Assembly: GCA_035502995.1 (NCBI GenBank)
Contig: DATJTW010000102.1
Span: 96,425 to 160,424 of the forward strand
From: CADEED01 sp035502995
GTDB taxonomy: Bacteria > Pseudomonadota > Gammaproteobacteria > Steroidobacterales > Steroidobacteraceae
DNA length: 64,000 nt
Direction: 5' to 3'
Shown here: positions 42,689-52,068 of the stretch, piece by piece
Layout: each line of letters opens with the position of its first letter
Numbering within the stretch: position 1 is the stretch's first letter
The notes under the pieces: generated by a model
Databases searched by the model: none
What the model was told of the DNA's origin: nothing
The model's input: only the letters and a program-made list of their open reading frames with translations
Program-made: the position numbers and the translations under genes

Positions 42689-43105
42689 GTGACGTTGCGC
42701 GAGACTTTCCGTTTCTCCTTTCTGGTGTCGTTGCCCATGGGGCTCGCCGCGCTCGGCGCGTGCCTCGACGAGCAGCGCGCGCTCGGGTTCACGATCTGGC
42801 GCGGCGCCTGCCGCGCGGCCGGGTTGTCGCCGCGTTCGCTGTTGACGTTCACGATCGAACTGCTGCCGCTCGCGGTCATCGGCGCGTTGTCGGGTGGACT
42901 GCTGGTGCTGGCCGGCGGCTTCGCCTTGCCGCGCCGGCAGGCGCACGGCGCGCTGGCGGCGCACGTCGGCTGCGTCGCCGCGATGCCGCTGGGTGTCGCG
43001 TGGTGCGCGAGCGCGCTGCCGCTCGGCGCAACACTCGTGATGGAGATCACGACCGCCGTCGCGATCACGATCGGCGCCGCGCGGCTGCTGCGCGCGCATC
43101 CGTAA
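42689..43105 (+). CDS. Small membrane protein of unknown function upstream of ccoN
   Basis: A GTG start at 42689 gives 138 residues with about four hydrophobic segments (near 10-25, 52-75, 90-105 and 112-130). I do not recognise the family. The gene ends 100 bp before ccoN in the same direction, so it may belong to the oxidase transcript or be controlled from the kinase intergenic motif. No obvious ribosome-binding site is seen, which lowers confidence. Confidence 0.5.
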   Translation: MTLRETFRFSFLVSLPMGLAALGACLDEQRALGFTIWRGACRAAGLSPRSLLTFTIELLPLAVIGALSGGLLVLAGGFALPRRQAHGALAAHVGCVAAMPLGVAWCASALPLGATLVMEITTAVAITIGAARLLRAHP

Positions 43106-43141
43106 CACTCCCTATCCGCGCCGCGTCGCGCGCGTAGTGGG

Positions 43142-43152
43142 CCGTATATCCG
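43142..43152. promoter_or_regulatory. Weak relative of the shared motif before ccoN
   Basis: CCGTATATCCGCC resembles the site before aguB (35465). It stands 53 bp upstream of ccoN. No TTGAT-N4-ATCAA FNR box is visible in the 100 bp between the preceding stop and ccoN. Confidence 0.3.
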
Positions 43153-43204
43153 CCGCGTGCCGCGCCGCCGAAGATTTCCGGGTCAACCCAACACCGGACC
43201 TCGC

Positions 43205-44626
43205 ATGACTTCCAACGCGGCGACATACAACGACAAGGTCGTCAGGCAATTCGCGACGATGACGATCGTCTGGGGCATCGTCGGCATGGCGGTGGGCGCG
43301 TTCATCGCCGCGCAGCTGTTCTGGCCCGAGCTCAACTTCGGCATTCCGTGGCTCTCCTACGGCCGGCTGCGGCCGCTGCACACGAACGCGGTGATCTTCG
43401 CGTTCGGCGGCAGCGCCTTGTTCGCGAGCTCCTACTACGTCGTGCAGCGCACCTGCCACGTGCGCCTGTTCAGCGACCGGCTCGCGGCGTTCACGTTCTG
43501 GGGCTGGCAGCTCATCATCGTGCTGGCGGCGGTCACGCTGCCGGCCGGCATGACCAGCGGCAAGGAATACGCCGAGCTCGAGTGGCCGATCGACGTGCTG
43601 ATCGCGGTCGTCTGGGTGGCCTACGCGGTGGTGTTCCTCGGCACGCTGGTGAAGCGCCGCGTCTCGCACATCTACGTCGCCAACTGGTTCTTCGCCGCGT
43701 TCATCATCACGGTGGCGGTGCTGCACATCGTGAACAGCGCCGAGATCCCGGTGTCGTTGACGAAGAGCTACTCCATCTACGCGGGCACGGTCGACGCGAT
43801 GGTGCAGTGGTGGTACGGACACAATGCCGTCGGTTTCTTCCTGACCGCCGGCTTCCTCGGCATGATGTACTACCACGTGCCGAAGCAGGCCGGCCGGCCT
43901 GTCTACTCGTACCGGCTGAGCATCGTCCACTTCTGGGCGCTGATCTCCATCTACATGTGGGCCGGACCGCATCACCTGCACTACACGACGCTGCCGGACT
44001 GGGCGCAATCGCTCGGCATGGTGTTCTCGCTGATCCTGCTGGCGCCGAGCTGGGGCGGCATGATCAACGGCCTCATGACGCTGTCCGGCGCGTGGCACAA
44101 GCTGCGCACCGATCCCATCCTGAAGTTCATGGTGGTGGCGCTGTCGTTCTACGGCATGTCGACCTTCGAAGGGCCGATGATGTCGATCAAGACGGTCAAC
44201 GCGCTGTCCCACTACACGGACTGGACCATCGGCCACGTGCATTCCGGCGCGCTCGGCTGGGTCGCGATGATCACCGTCGGCTGTGTCTACAACATGTGGC
44301 CGCGCCTCTTCGGCAAGCGGGAGATGTGGAGCACGCGGCTCATCGACTGGCACTTCTGGACCACGACCATCGGCGTCGTCCTGTACGTCGCCGCGATGTG
44401 GATCGCGGGCGTCATGCAGGGCCTGATGTGGCGGGCGACGAATGACGACGGCTCGCTGACGTATTCCTTCATCGAGGCGTTGAACGCAACCTATCCGTAC
44501 TACGCGGTGCGCCTGGCCGGCGGCCTGATGGTGCTGTCCGGCATGTTCCTGATGGCCTTCAACTGCGCGAAGACCGCGGCCGGCGCGGCGCACGCACCGG
44601 AAGCCGCGATCCCGCAGCCGGCCTGA
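43205..44626 (+). CDS. ccoN: cbb3-type cytochrome c oxidase subunit I
   Basis: Start MTSNAATYNDKVV (43205); 473 residues, about 12 helices. RLRPLHTNAVIFAFGG, MVQWWYGHNAVGFF and WAGPHHLHYT contain the histidines for the low-spin heme, CuB and the high-spin heme; HVHSGALGW is also conserved. It reduces oxygen at high affinity in the inner membrane. First gene of ccoNOQP. Confidence 0.96.
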   Translation: MTSNAATYNDKVVRQFATMTIVWGIVGMAVGAFIAAQLFWPELNFGIPWLSYGRLRPLHTNAVIFAFGGSALFASSYYVVQRTCHVRLFSDRLAAFTFWGWQLIIVLAAVTLPAGMTSGKEYAELEWPIDVLIAVVWVAYAVVFLGTLVKRRVSHIYVANWFFAAFIITVAVLHIVNSAEIPVSLTKSYSIYAGTVDAMVQWWYGHNAVGFFLTAGFLGMMYYHVPKQAGRPVYSYRLSIVHFWALISIYMWAGPHHLHYTTLPDWAQSLGMVFSLILLAPSWGGMINGLMTLSGAWHKLRTDPILKFMVVALSFYGMSTFEGPMMSIKTVNALSHYTDWTIGHVHSGALGWVAMITVGCVYNMWPRLFGKREMWSTRLIDWHFWTTTIGVVLYVAAMWIAGVMQGLMWRATNDDGSLTYSFIEALNATYPYYAVRLAGGLMVLSGMFLMAFNCAKTAAGAAHAPEAAIPQPA

Positions 44627-44635
44627 GACCCCACC

Positions 44636-45241
44636 ATGAAACACGAAGTCGTCGAAAAGAAAGTCTCCTGGCTCGGGCTGTGGATCGCCGTCGTCATCAG
44701 CGTCGGCGGGCTGGTCGAGATCGTGCCGCTCTATCTATCCAGCGAGGTCACGCATCCGGCGCCGGGCGTGAAGCCGTACGACGCGCTGGCGCTCGAGGGC
44801 CGCGACATCTACATCCGCGAGGGTTGTTACAACTGCCACTCGCAAATGATCCGGCCGCTGCGCGCGGAGACCGAGCGTTACGGCCACTACTCGCTGGCCG
44901 GCGAGAGCGCCTACGACCATCCGTTCCAGTTCGGCTCGAAGCGCACGGGTCCCGACCTCGCGCGCGTCGGCGGCCGCTACAGCGACGAGTGGCATCGCGC
45001 GCACCTCGCGAACCCGCGCGACGTGGTGCCGGAATCGAACATGCCGCCGTACGCGTGGCTGGCGGCGAGCGAGGTCGACGCCGACGGCACCGCCGCCAAG
45101 ATGCGCGCGTTGCGCCGCGTCGGCGTGCCGTACACGGACGCGGACATCGGCGGTGCCGCCGACCTGGTGCGCGGCAAGACCGAGATGGACGCATTGATCG
45201 CCTATCTGCAGGGCCTCGGCATCGCCGCGGCGAACTGGTGA
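44636..45241 (+). CDS. ccoO: cbb3-type oxidase monoheme subunit
   Basis: The 201-residue protein has one N-terminal membrane anchor and a cytochrome c domain with CYNCHSQMIRP, the CcoO hallmark, and a Met ligand in SNMPPYAWL. It passes electrons from CcoP to CcoN. It lies 9 bp after ccoN. Confidence 0.95.
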   Translation: MKHEVVEKKVSWLGLWIAVVISVGGLVEIVPLYLSSEVTHPAPGVKPYDALALEGRDIYIREGCYNCHSQMIRPLRAETERYGHYSLAGESAYDHPFQFGSKRTGPDLARVGGRYSDEWHRAHLANPRDVVPESNMPPYAWLAASEVDADGTAAKMRALRRVGVPYTDADIGGAADLVRGKTEMDALIAYLQGLGIAAANW

Positions 45242-45246
45242 GACAC

Positions 45247-45405
45247 ATGGATACCTTCTTCTCGATGGGAACCTTTCGCGGCGTGGTCACGGCCGTGCTG
45301 CTCGGCCTGTTCGTCGGGCTGGTGATCTGGGCGTGGAGCCGGGCGCGCAAACCCGCGTTCGACGCCGCCGCGCGCCTGCCGCTCGAGGAAGACGCGCATG
45401 ACTGA
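45247..45405 (+). CDS. ccoQ: cbb3-type oxidase assembly subunit CcoQ
   Basis: A 52-residue single-helix protein with the helix GVVTAVLLGLFVGLVIWAW and an acidic tail. Size and position between ccoO and ccoP identify it. CcoQ stabilises the complex. Its end overlaps the ccoP start by 8 bp. Confidence 0.85.
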   Translation: MDTFFSMGTFRGVVTAVLLGLFVGLVIWAWSRARKPAFDAAARLPLEEDAHD

Positions 45406-46318
45406 CTCGCACGCCATCTTCATCGTCGTCCTGACGCTGGCAAACATCGGCGGCGCGTTGTGGCTGTTGTGGTGGACGCGCCGCTCGCGCGGCGAAGCGG
45501 CCGGCTCCGCCGCGACCACCGGCCACGTCTGGGACGAGGACCTGACGGAGCTCAACAACCCGTTGCCGCGCTGGTGGCTGTGGCTGTTCATCATCACGGT
45601 CGCGTTCGCCGGCGTGTACCTGGTGTTGTACCCGGGGCTGGGTAGTTGGGGCGGCACGCTGGGCTGGTCGTCGCGCCAGGAGCACGCGACCCAGTCGCGC
45701 CAGAACGCCGCGCGCATCGAGCGGACGCTGGCGCCGTTCGCGGCGCGCGACGTCGCCGGGCTCGTGCGCGATCCCGCCGCGATGACGATCGGCCGCAATC
45801 TGTTCCTGAACAACTGCGCGGCCTGCCACGGCTCGGACGGCGGCGGCGCGCCCGGCTTCCCGAACCTCACCGACCGCGACTGGCTGTACGGCGGCGACGC
45901 CGACACCGTGTTCGCCTCCATCGCCAACGGCCGCAACGGCGTGATGCCGGCCTGGGGCGGCATCCTCGGCGAGCGCGGCGTCACGGACGTGCTCGACTAC
46001 GTGTTCAGCCTGCAGGGGCACGAACTCGACGCGGGGGACGTGCGCGCCGGCGGGCAGAAGTTCGCGGAGTTGTGCTCGGCCTGCCACGGCGCGGATGCCC
46101 GCGGCAATCCCGTGCTCGGCGCGCCGAACCTCACCGACGGCACCTGGCTGCACGGCGGCGCGCCCGCGACGGTGCGCCAGACCATCGAGCAGGGCCGCAA
46201 CGGCACGATGCCGCCGCACCTGGCGCGGCTCGGCGAGACGCGCGTCAAACTACTGGCCGCATACGTGTTGTCGCTGGGCGCGGCGCAGGAGCCGCAGGCC
46301 GATGGAAACGCGCGTTGA
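45398..46318 (+). CDS. ccoP: cbb3-type oxidase diheme subunit
   Basis: The 306-residue protein has two N-terminal helices and two cytochrome c domains with CAACH and CSACH, each followed by an NxxNGxMP-type Met ligand segment (NGRNGVMPAW and QGRNGTMPPH). It receives electrons from soluble cytochromes such as the c4 encoded at 36556. The ATG overlaps ccoQ. Confidence 0.95.
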   Translation: MTDSHAIFIVVLTLANIGGALWLLWWTRRSRGEAAGSAATTGHVWDEDLTELNNPLPRWWLWLFIITVAFAGVYLVLYPGLGSWGGTLGWSSRQEHATQSRQNAARIERTLAPFAARDVAGLVRDPAAMTIGRNLFLNNCAACHGSDGGGAPGFPNLTDRDWLYGGDADTVFASIANGRNGVMPAWGGILGERGVTDVLDYVFSLQGHELDAGDVRAGGQKFAELCSACHGADARGNPVLGAPNLTDGTWLHGGAPATVRQTIEQGRNGTMPPHLARLGETRVKLLAAYVLSLGAAQEPQADGNAR

Positions 46319-46577
46319 ACGGTTCCGCCGGCTGACGCGGCCGGCGCGCGTCGCCGGCATCCTCGGCTGGTCGTCGTTCCTGGCCGCGGCCGTCGCGACG
46401 ATGGTCTGCTTCGCGTTCGTCGATCCGGACGCGCTGGCCGCGGGCGATGCGCCGGGATGGTGGGGGCCGCGCATGCGCGTGTACGCGCTCGGTTTCTTCT
46501 TCTTCTGGTTCGTCGGCCTGCTGGCGGCGGTCATCAGCTGGTCGCTGGCGCATCCGCGGCCGACGCGGAGGCGCTGA
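46302..46577 (+). CDS. Two-helix membrane protein inserted between ccoP and ccoG
   Basis: ATG at 46302 overlaps the ccoP end by 17 bp, and the stop directly abuts the GTG of ccoG. The 91-residue protein has two hydrophobic helices (about 17-40 and 60-82) with a short loop and an Arg-rich tail. I do not know a standard cco gene with this layout. Its tight overlap implies a role with the oxidase. Confidence 0.65.
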   Translation: METRVERFRRLTRPARVAGILGWSSFLAAAVATMVCFAFVDPDALAAGDAPGWWGPRMRVYALGFFFFWFVGLLAAVISWSLAHPRPTRRR

Positions 46578-47945
46578 GTGGACGCACCCGCCTCGCTGTA
46601 CGAGGCCCACCGCAAGGTCTATCCGCGCGAGATCACCGGCCGCTTCGCGCGTCTGCGCACGCTGTCCGTGTGGGTGCTGCTCGGCATCTTCTATCTACTG
46701 CCGTGGCTGGGCTGGTCCGGGCGCCAGGCGGTGCTGTTCGACCTGCCGGCGCGCAAGTTCTTCATCGCCGGCCTGGTGTTCTGGCCGCAGGATTTCATCT
46801 TCCTCACCTGGCTGCTGATCATCGCGGCGCTGTCGCTGTTCTTCTTCACGGCGGTCGCCGGCCGCTTGTGGTGCGGCTACGCCTGCCCGCAGACGGTGTG
46901 GACCGAGACCTTCCTGTGGATGGAGCGGTTCGCGGAGGGCGACCGCGCCGCGCGGCTCAAGCTCGACCGCGCGCCGTGGACGGCGCGCAAGCTCGGGAAG
47001 AAGGGCCTCAAGCAGCTGCTGTGGATCGCCTTCTCGCTGTGGACCGGCTTCACGTTCGTCGGTTTCTTCACGCCGATCCGCACGCTGGCGCACGAAGTGC
47101 TGGCGCTGTCGCCCGGCCCGTGGGAGACCTTCTGGATCTTCTTCTACGGCTTCGCGACCTACGGCAACGCCGGCCACCTGCGCGAGCAGGTGTGCAAGTA
47201 CATGTGTCCGTACGCGCGCTTCCAGAGCGCGATGCTCGACAAGGACTCGCTGGTAATCACGTACGACCGCGTCCGCGGCGAGCCGCGCGGATCGCGCCGT
47301 CGCGGCTCGGATGCGCGCGCGCTCGGTCTCGGCGACTGCATCGACTGCAGGATGTGCGTGCAGGTGTGTCCGACCGGCATCGACATCCGCAAGGGCCTGC
47401 AGATCGAATGCATCGCCTGCGCGGCCTGCATCGACGTGTGCGACGACGTCATGGACAAGGTGGGTTCGCCGCGCGGGCTCATCCGCTACACGACCCAGCA
47501 CGCGGTCGACGGCGAACCCACGCATCTCGCGCGGCCGCGCGTCCTCGTCTATGCCGCGCTGCTCGGCGCGCTCGTCGTCGGCTGGGTGGTGGCGGTCTCG
47601 CTGCGTTCGCCGGTGTCGCTCGATGTCCTGCGCGATCGGAATTCGCTGTTCCGGCTGACCGACGACGGTCACGTCGACAACGTCTACACCGTGCGCATCC
47701 TCAACAAGACCGAGCACGAGCGTCGATTCGTGCTCGAGGCCGAGGGCAGCACGCCGCTCAGCCTGGTCGCCGGCGCGAGCGAGTACGTCGTGCCGAGCGG
47801 CGCCGTGTTTTCAGTGCCGCTGCGCGTGCGGCGCGCAGCTTACGAGCCGCCGGGCGCGGAGACCATCCGTCTCACGGTGCGCGCGGTGGACGAGGCCGGC
47901 ATCCACGCCACGACGAAGGCGCGGTTCCTGGCGCCGACGCGATGA
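46578..47945 (+). CDS. ccoG: cbb3 oxidase assembly ferredoxin-like protein
   Basis: The 455-residue protein has about five membrane helices, two 4Fe-4S motifs starting at CIDCRMCVQVCP and CIACAACIDVC, and the conserved GRLWCGYACPQTVW. A C-terminal Ig-like domain completes the RdxA/FixG/CcoG plan. It takes part in copper reduction for oxidase assembly. GTG start immediately after the preceding stop. Confidence 0.93.
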   Translation: MDAPASLYEAHRKVYPREITGRFARLRTLSVWVLLGIFYLLPWLGWSGRQAVLFDLPARKFFIAGLVFWPQDFIFLTWLLIIAALSLFFFTAVAGRLWCGYACPQTVWTETFLWMERFAEGDRAARLKLDRAPWTARKLGKKGLKQLLWIAFSLWTGFTFVGFFTPIRTLAHEVLALSPGPWETFWIFFYGFATYGNAGHLREQVCKYMCPYARFQSAMLDKDSLVITYDRVRGEPRGSRRRGSDARALGLGDCIDCRMCVQVCPTGIDIRKGLQIECIACAACIDVCDDVMDKVGSPRGLIRYTTQHAVDGEPTHLARPRVLVYAALLGALVVGWVVAVSLRSPVSLDVLRDRNSLFRLTDDGHVDNVYTVRILNKTEHERRFVLEAEGSTPLSLVAGASEYVVPSGAVFSVPLRVRRAAYEPPGAETIRLTVRAVDEAGIHATTKARFLAPTR

Positions 47946-48446
47946 ATGGAGACGAACATGAGCCCCCGCGAGAACCCGGTGTTCTGGTTGATCTGGACGT
48001 TGCCCGCCGCCGCCGTGCTGGCCGGCTTCACGACGCTGGCGATCGCGCTGCAGGGTGCCGACCGCACGCTGCCCGAGGCCTATCACTGGGAAGGCGAGCG
48101 GCTCGATGCCGACTTCGCGCGCCAGCGCGCGGCCGTGACCGCGGGTATCCGGGTGATGCTGGCGGCCGAAGGCGGTCGATGCGCGGTGCGCGTGGCCGGC
48201 GCCGCCGGTGATCCGCCGGCGCTGGACGTGTTGCTGACCCACGGAACCGACGCGGGCCTCGATCGCGCGCTCAAACTACCGCGCGTCGGCGCGGACGAAT
48301 ACGCCGCCGACTGCGCGGCGCCGCCGCCCGGCAAGTGGCGGATCCAGGTCGATTCGCCGGGTGGCGCGTGGAGCGTGCGCGGCTCCGTGGACGGTGCGCT
48401 GCATCGCGTCGAGCTGCGCGCGCGCGATCCGTCGGGCGCGTCATGA
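47946..48446 (+). CDS. ccoH: cbb3 oxidase assembly protein FixH/CcoH
   Basis: Starts at METNMSPRENPVFW (47946, 166 residues) or at the inner ATG 47958, which has GGAG five bases upstream. One N-terminal helix (FWLIWTLPAAAVLAGF) is followed by a periplasmic domain with ADRTLPEAYHWEG, typical of FixH. It is needed for stable oxidase assembly. The stop overlaps ccoI as ATGA. Confidence 0.85.
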   Translation: METNMSPRENPVFWLIWTLPAAAVLAGFTTLAIALQGADRTLPEAYHWEGERLDADFARQRAAVTAGIRVMLAAEGGRCAVRVAGAAGDPPALDVLLTHGTDAGLDRALKLPRVGADEYAADCAAPPPGKWRIQVDSPGGAWSVRGSVDGALHRVELRARDPSGAS

Positions 48447-50650
48447 CCGCCACCGCGGCGAGTCACGCGCGCTGGTCGCTCGACGACGGCCGACACGAAC
48501 ACGTGGTGTTCCTCGTCGAAGGCATGCGCTGCGCCGGCTGCGCGCGCGGCATCGAGGCGGCCGTGCGCGCGTTGCCGGACGTCGAATCCGTCGCCGTGAA
48601 CCTGGCGACCGCGCGCGTCTCCGTGGACTGGCGCGGCGCCGGCAGCACCGGCCTCGCGCAGATCCTCGCAGCCGTCGAGCGCGGTGGCTTCCGTCCCGTG
48701 CCGCTGGCCGGCGACGCGGCCAGTGCGCAGTTCCAGGCCGAACGCCGCGCGGCGCTGAAACGCGTCGGCTTCGCGTCGCTGGGCATGATGCAGGCGATGA
48801 TGTACCTCGCGGCGTTGTACGGCGTCAGCGACATCGATGCGTCCATGGCGACGCTGATGCGCGTCACCGGAATGATCATCGTCACGCCGGTGCTGTTCTA
48901 CAGCGGCGCGCCGTACCTGGTCGGCGCGTGGCGCGATGTGACCAACCGGCGTCTCGGCATGGACGTGCCCGTCGCGCTGGCGCTGCTGCTGGCCTGGCTG
49001 CCCAGCGTCGTCAACACGTTTCGCGGCACGGGCGACGTGTACTTCGATTCGGTCGGCATGTTCATCTTCTTCCTCAGCCTCGGGCGCTTCGCGGAGATGA
49101 GCGTCCGCCATCGCGGTTTGACGTCGGCCGAGGCGCTGGCGCGCAGCCTGCCGGCGCAGGTCGCGCGACTGCGCGCCGACGGCAGCCAGGAGCGCGTGGC
49201 CGCGACGGAGTTGCGCGCCGGCGATCGTTTCCTCGCGCCCAGCGGCGCGGTGGTCGCGGTCGACGCGACGCTGGCGCCGGAGTTGCGGCCGGACACCGTG
49301 GCGCTGCTCGATGAATCCCTGCTCACCGGCGAGTCCACCGCCGCGCACCGGCGCGGCGTCGAACGCATCCGCGGCGGCAGCGTCAACGTCGGTGCGCCGC
49401 TGACGCTGGTGGCGCAGGCCGCGGTCGGCGATTCGACGCTGGCCTCGACGGTGCGCCTGCTCGAACGGGCGCAGTCGGAACGGCCGCGCCTCGCGCGCGT
49501 CGCCGACCGTGCCGCGAGCGGCTTCGTCGCCGCGATACTCGGGCTGGCGGCGCTGACCGCCGCCGGCTGGATCCACCACGATGCCGCGCGCGCCTTTCCG
49601 GCCGTGCTCGCGGTGCTGGTGGTGACCTGTCCCTGTGCGTTGTCGCTCGCCACCCCCGCCGCGCTGACCGCCGCCGCCACGCGGCTGGCGCGGCTCGGCG
49701 TGCTGATCGCGCACGCGGACGCCGTCGAGCACCTCGCGCGCATCGACACCGTGGTCCTCGACAAGACGGGCACGTTGACGGAATCCGGCGGCGCGGTGCT
49801 CGACGTGCGCTTGTTCGGCGGGCTCGATCGCGCGAGCGCGCTGGCCACCGCGGCCGCGCTCGAACGTCGCTCCTCGCACCCGCTGGCCGCGGCGCTGCGC
49901 GCGCACGAAATGGCCGGCATCGTCGCCCAGGACCTGCGCGAGGAAGCGGGGCAGGGCGTCGAAGGCGTGATCGGCGGCACGGTGTGGCGCCTCGGGCGAC
50001 GCCGCTGGGCGGAGCGCTGCGCGGAAGCCGGCGTCGTGCGGGCGCTGCCGACCGGCGACGACGCGACGACCTGGTTGGCGGGGCCGGCCGGCCTCGTCGC
50101 GGCGATCGACATCGGTGCGCCGCTGCGCAGCGGCGCACGCGCGACGGTCGACGCGCTGCGCGCGCTCGGGCTCGACGTGATCATCGCCAGTGGAGATGGC
50201 GAGGTCGCCGTGCGCCAGGCGGCGCGCGCGTTGGGCATCGAACGCGCGCTCGCGCGCTGCACGCCGGCGCGGAAGATAGCGCTGGTGCGCGAGCTGCGTC
50301 GCGACGGGCGGCGCGTGTTCGCGGTCGGCGACGGCATCAACGATGGCCCCGTCCTCGCGGCCGCCGACGTGTCCTGCGCCATGGGCACCGGCTCCGCGAT
50401 CGCACACTGCGCGGCCGACCTGCTGCTGGTGCACGACGGCCTCGAGCAGCTGCCGCGCGCCATCGTCACCGCGCGCGAATCGCTGCGCGTGATGCGACAG
50501 AACCTCGGCTGGTCGCTGGGCTACAACCTCGCGGCGGTACCGCTGGCGGCGCTCGGCCTGGTGGCGCCGTGGCTGGCGGCGCTGGGCATGTCGCTGTCGT
50601 CGCTCGGCGTGGTGCTGAACGCGCGCCGCCTGGCGGGCCGGACACCGTGA
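48443..50650 (+). CDS. ccoI: Copper-exporting P1B-type ATPase for cbb3 assembly
   Basis: The 735-residue P-type ATPase has an N-terminal HMA domain with GMRCAGC (Cys30, Cys33), about eight helices with the metal site CPC in VTCPCALSLATP, the phosphorylated Asp in DKTGTL, and GDGINDGPVLAAAD. CcoI delivers copper to CuB of the oxidase. It overlaps both neighbours by 4 bp. Confidence 0.93.
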   Translation: MTATAASHARWSLDDGRHEHVVFLVEGMRCAGCARGIEAAVRALPDVESVAVNLATARVSVDWRGAGSTGLAQILAAVERGGFRPVPLAGDAASAQFQAERRAALKRVGFASLGMMQAMMYLAALYGVSDIDASMATLMRVTGMIIVTPVLFYSGAPYLVGAWRDVTNRRLGMDVPVALALLLAWLPSVVNTFRGTGDVYFDSVGMFIFFLSLGRFAEMSVRHRGLTSAEALARSLPAQVARLRADGSQERVAATELRAGDRFLAPSGAVVAVDATLAPELRPDTVALLDESLLTGESTAAHRRGVERIRGGSVNVGAPLTLVAQAAVGDSTLASTVRLLERAQSERPRLARVADRAASGFVAAILGLAALTAAGWIHHDAARAFPAVLAVLVVTCPCALSLATPAALTAAATRLARLGVLIAHADAVEHLARIDTVVLDKTGTLTESGGAVLDVRLFGGLDRASALATAAALERRSSHPLAAALRAHEMAGIVAQDLREEAGQGVEGVIGGTVWRLGRRRWAERCAEAGVVRALPTGDDATTWLAGPAGLVAAIDIGAPLRSGARATVDALRALGLDVIIASGDGEVAVRQAARALGIERALARCTPARKIALVRELRRDGRRVFAVGDGINDGPVLAAADVSCAMGTGSAIAHCAADLLLVHDGLEQLPRAIVTARESLRVMRQNLGWSLGYNLAAVPLAALGLVAPWLAALGMSLSSLGVVLNARRLAGRTP

Positions 50651-50820
50651 GCATTGCCTATCTACTGGTGGCGCTGGGGCTGGGCGTCCTCGGCCTGGCT
50701 GCCTGGGCGCTGCTCTGGGCCATCGATGCCGGGCAATACGACGACCTCGAGCGGCAGGGGGCCATGATCCTCGAGGAGGAAGGCCCCGCCGACACCCCGC
50801 CGGGAGCCGGCCCCGCCTGA
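50647..50820 (+). CDS. ccoS: cbb3 oxidase maturation protein CcoS
   Basis: The 57-residue single-helix protein starts with GTG overlapping the ccoI stop as GTGA (VSIAYLLVALGLGVLGL). The YDDLE segment after the helix is typical of CcoS, needed to insert cofactors. It ends the cco cluster. Confidence 0.85.
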   Translation: MSIAYLLVALGLGVLGLAAWALLWAIDAGQYDDLERQGAMILEEEGPADTPPGAGPA

Positions 50821-50913
50821 CACGATATTGCGGCGATTTAACCCCGGCCGGACCCCCGCGCGGGCGGGACCGGATTGCATGCCGGGCCGGAAACGGTTTG
50901 ACTGCCCGGCACC

Positions 50914-52068
50914 TTGATCGCGAAAAACACCCGCAAACTCCTCGTCCTGGCCCTGTTGCCATTGACCCTGGCCGCCTGCGGCGGCGACAAACCCAAGGAC
51001 GACAAGAAGGCGCCGCCCGAGGCCGGCTTCGTCGTCCTGCAATCCCGCGCCGTGCCGCTCAACCTGACGCTGCCGGCGCGCACCACGGCCTTCGAGATCT
51101 CGGAGGTGCGGCCGCAGGTGTCGGGCATCATCCGCGCGCGCCTCTTCACCGAGGGCGCGCTGGTGCACGAGGGCGACGTGCTCTATCGCATCGATCCGCG
51201 CGTCTACCAATCCGCGGCCTCGCAGGCGCGTGCCGATCTCGCCAGCGCCACGGCCACCCGCGAGGCGTCGAAGGCCCGCGCCGAGCGGCTCGGCGAGCTC
51301 GCGAAGTCCGGGGTAGTTAGCCGCCAGGACCTGCTCGACGCGCAGGCGGCCGGCGACGCCGCGGTCGCGTCCGCGGAGCGCGCCCGGGCCGGCCTCGAGG
51401 CCGCGCAGCTGAATCTGGGGTTCACGCAGGTGCGCGCGCCGATCACCGGGCGCATCGGTCGCTCCGTCGTGACGACGGGCGCGCTGGTGAACTCCGGCCA
51501 GGCCGAAGCGCTGGCGACGATCCAGCGTCTCGATCCGATCTTCGTCGACATCCAGCAATCGAGCTCGGCGCTGCTGTCGTTTCGTCGCCAGCTCTCGGGC
51601 GGCGACCTGGCGCGCGCGTCCGCGAAGGTCGACCTGGTCCTCGAGGACGGCAGCCACTACGCGCACCAGGGCGTGCTGCAGTTCGCCGAGTCCGTCGTCG
51701 ATCCGGCCACCGGCACGGTGACCGTCCGCGCCCGTTTCCCGAATCCCGACGGCCTGCTGCTGCCGGGCATGTACGTGCGCGCCGAATTCGCGCCGCTCGA
51801 GGCGCGCGCCGCGATCCTCGCGCCGCAGCAGGGCATCTCGCGCGACGTGAAAGGCAACGCGACCGCGGTGGTCGTCGGCGCGGACGACACGGCCGAGCTG
51901 CGCGAAGTCGTCGCGGAGCGCACGGTCGGCGATCAATGGCTGGTATCGCGTGGCCTGCAGGACGGCGACAAGCTGGTCGTCGAAGGCCTGGGCAAGATCA
52001 AGCCGGGGCAGAAGGTGCGGCCGGTGCCGATCGAGCGCGTCGCCGCGGACACCGCCGCGCCGCGATGA
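50914..52068 (+). CDS. RND efflux periplasmic adaptor lipoprotein
   Basis: A TTG start at 50914 gives 384 residues with a lipoprotein signal ending LAAC. The body is AcrA-like: GYPxxSGIIRARLFTEGALV-type lipoyl half, an Ala-rich coiled hairpin (residues about 95-160), and a second lipoyl half FTQVRAPITGRIGRS. It links the inner-membrane pump to an outer-membrane channel. It overlaps the pump gene as ATGA. The weak TTG start could keep its level low. Confidence 0.88.
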   Translation: MIAKNTRKLLVLALLPLTLAACGGDKPKDDKKAPPEAGFVVLQSRAVPLNLTLPARTTAFEISEVRPQVSGIIRARLFTEGALVHEGDVLYRIDPRVYQSAASQARADLASATATREASKARAERLGELAKSGVVSRQDLLDAQAAGDAAVASAERARAGLEAAQLNLGFTQVRAPITGRIGRSVVTTGALVNSGQAEALATIQRLDPIFVDIQQSSSALLSFRRQLSGGDLARASAKVDLVLEDGSHYAHQGVLQFAESVVDPATGTVTVRARFPNPDGLLLPGMYVRAEFAPLEARAAILAPQQGISRDVKGNATAVVVGADDTAELREVVAERTVGDQWLVSRGLQDGDKLVVEGLGKIKPGQKVRPVPIERVAADTAAPR

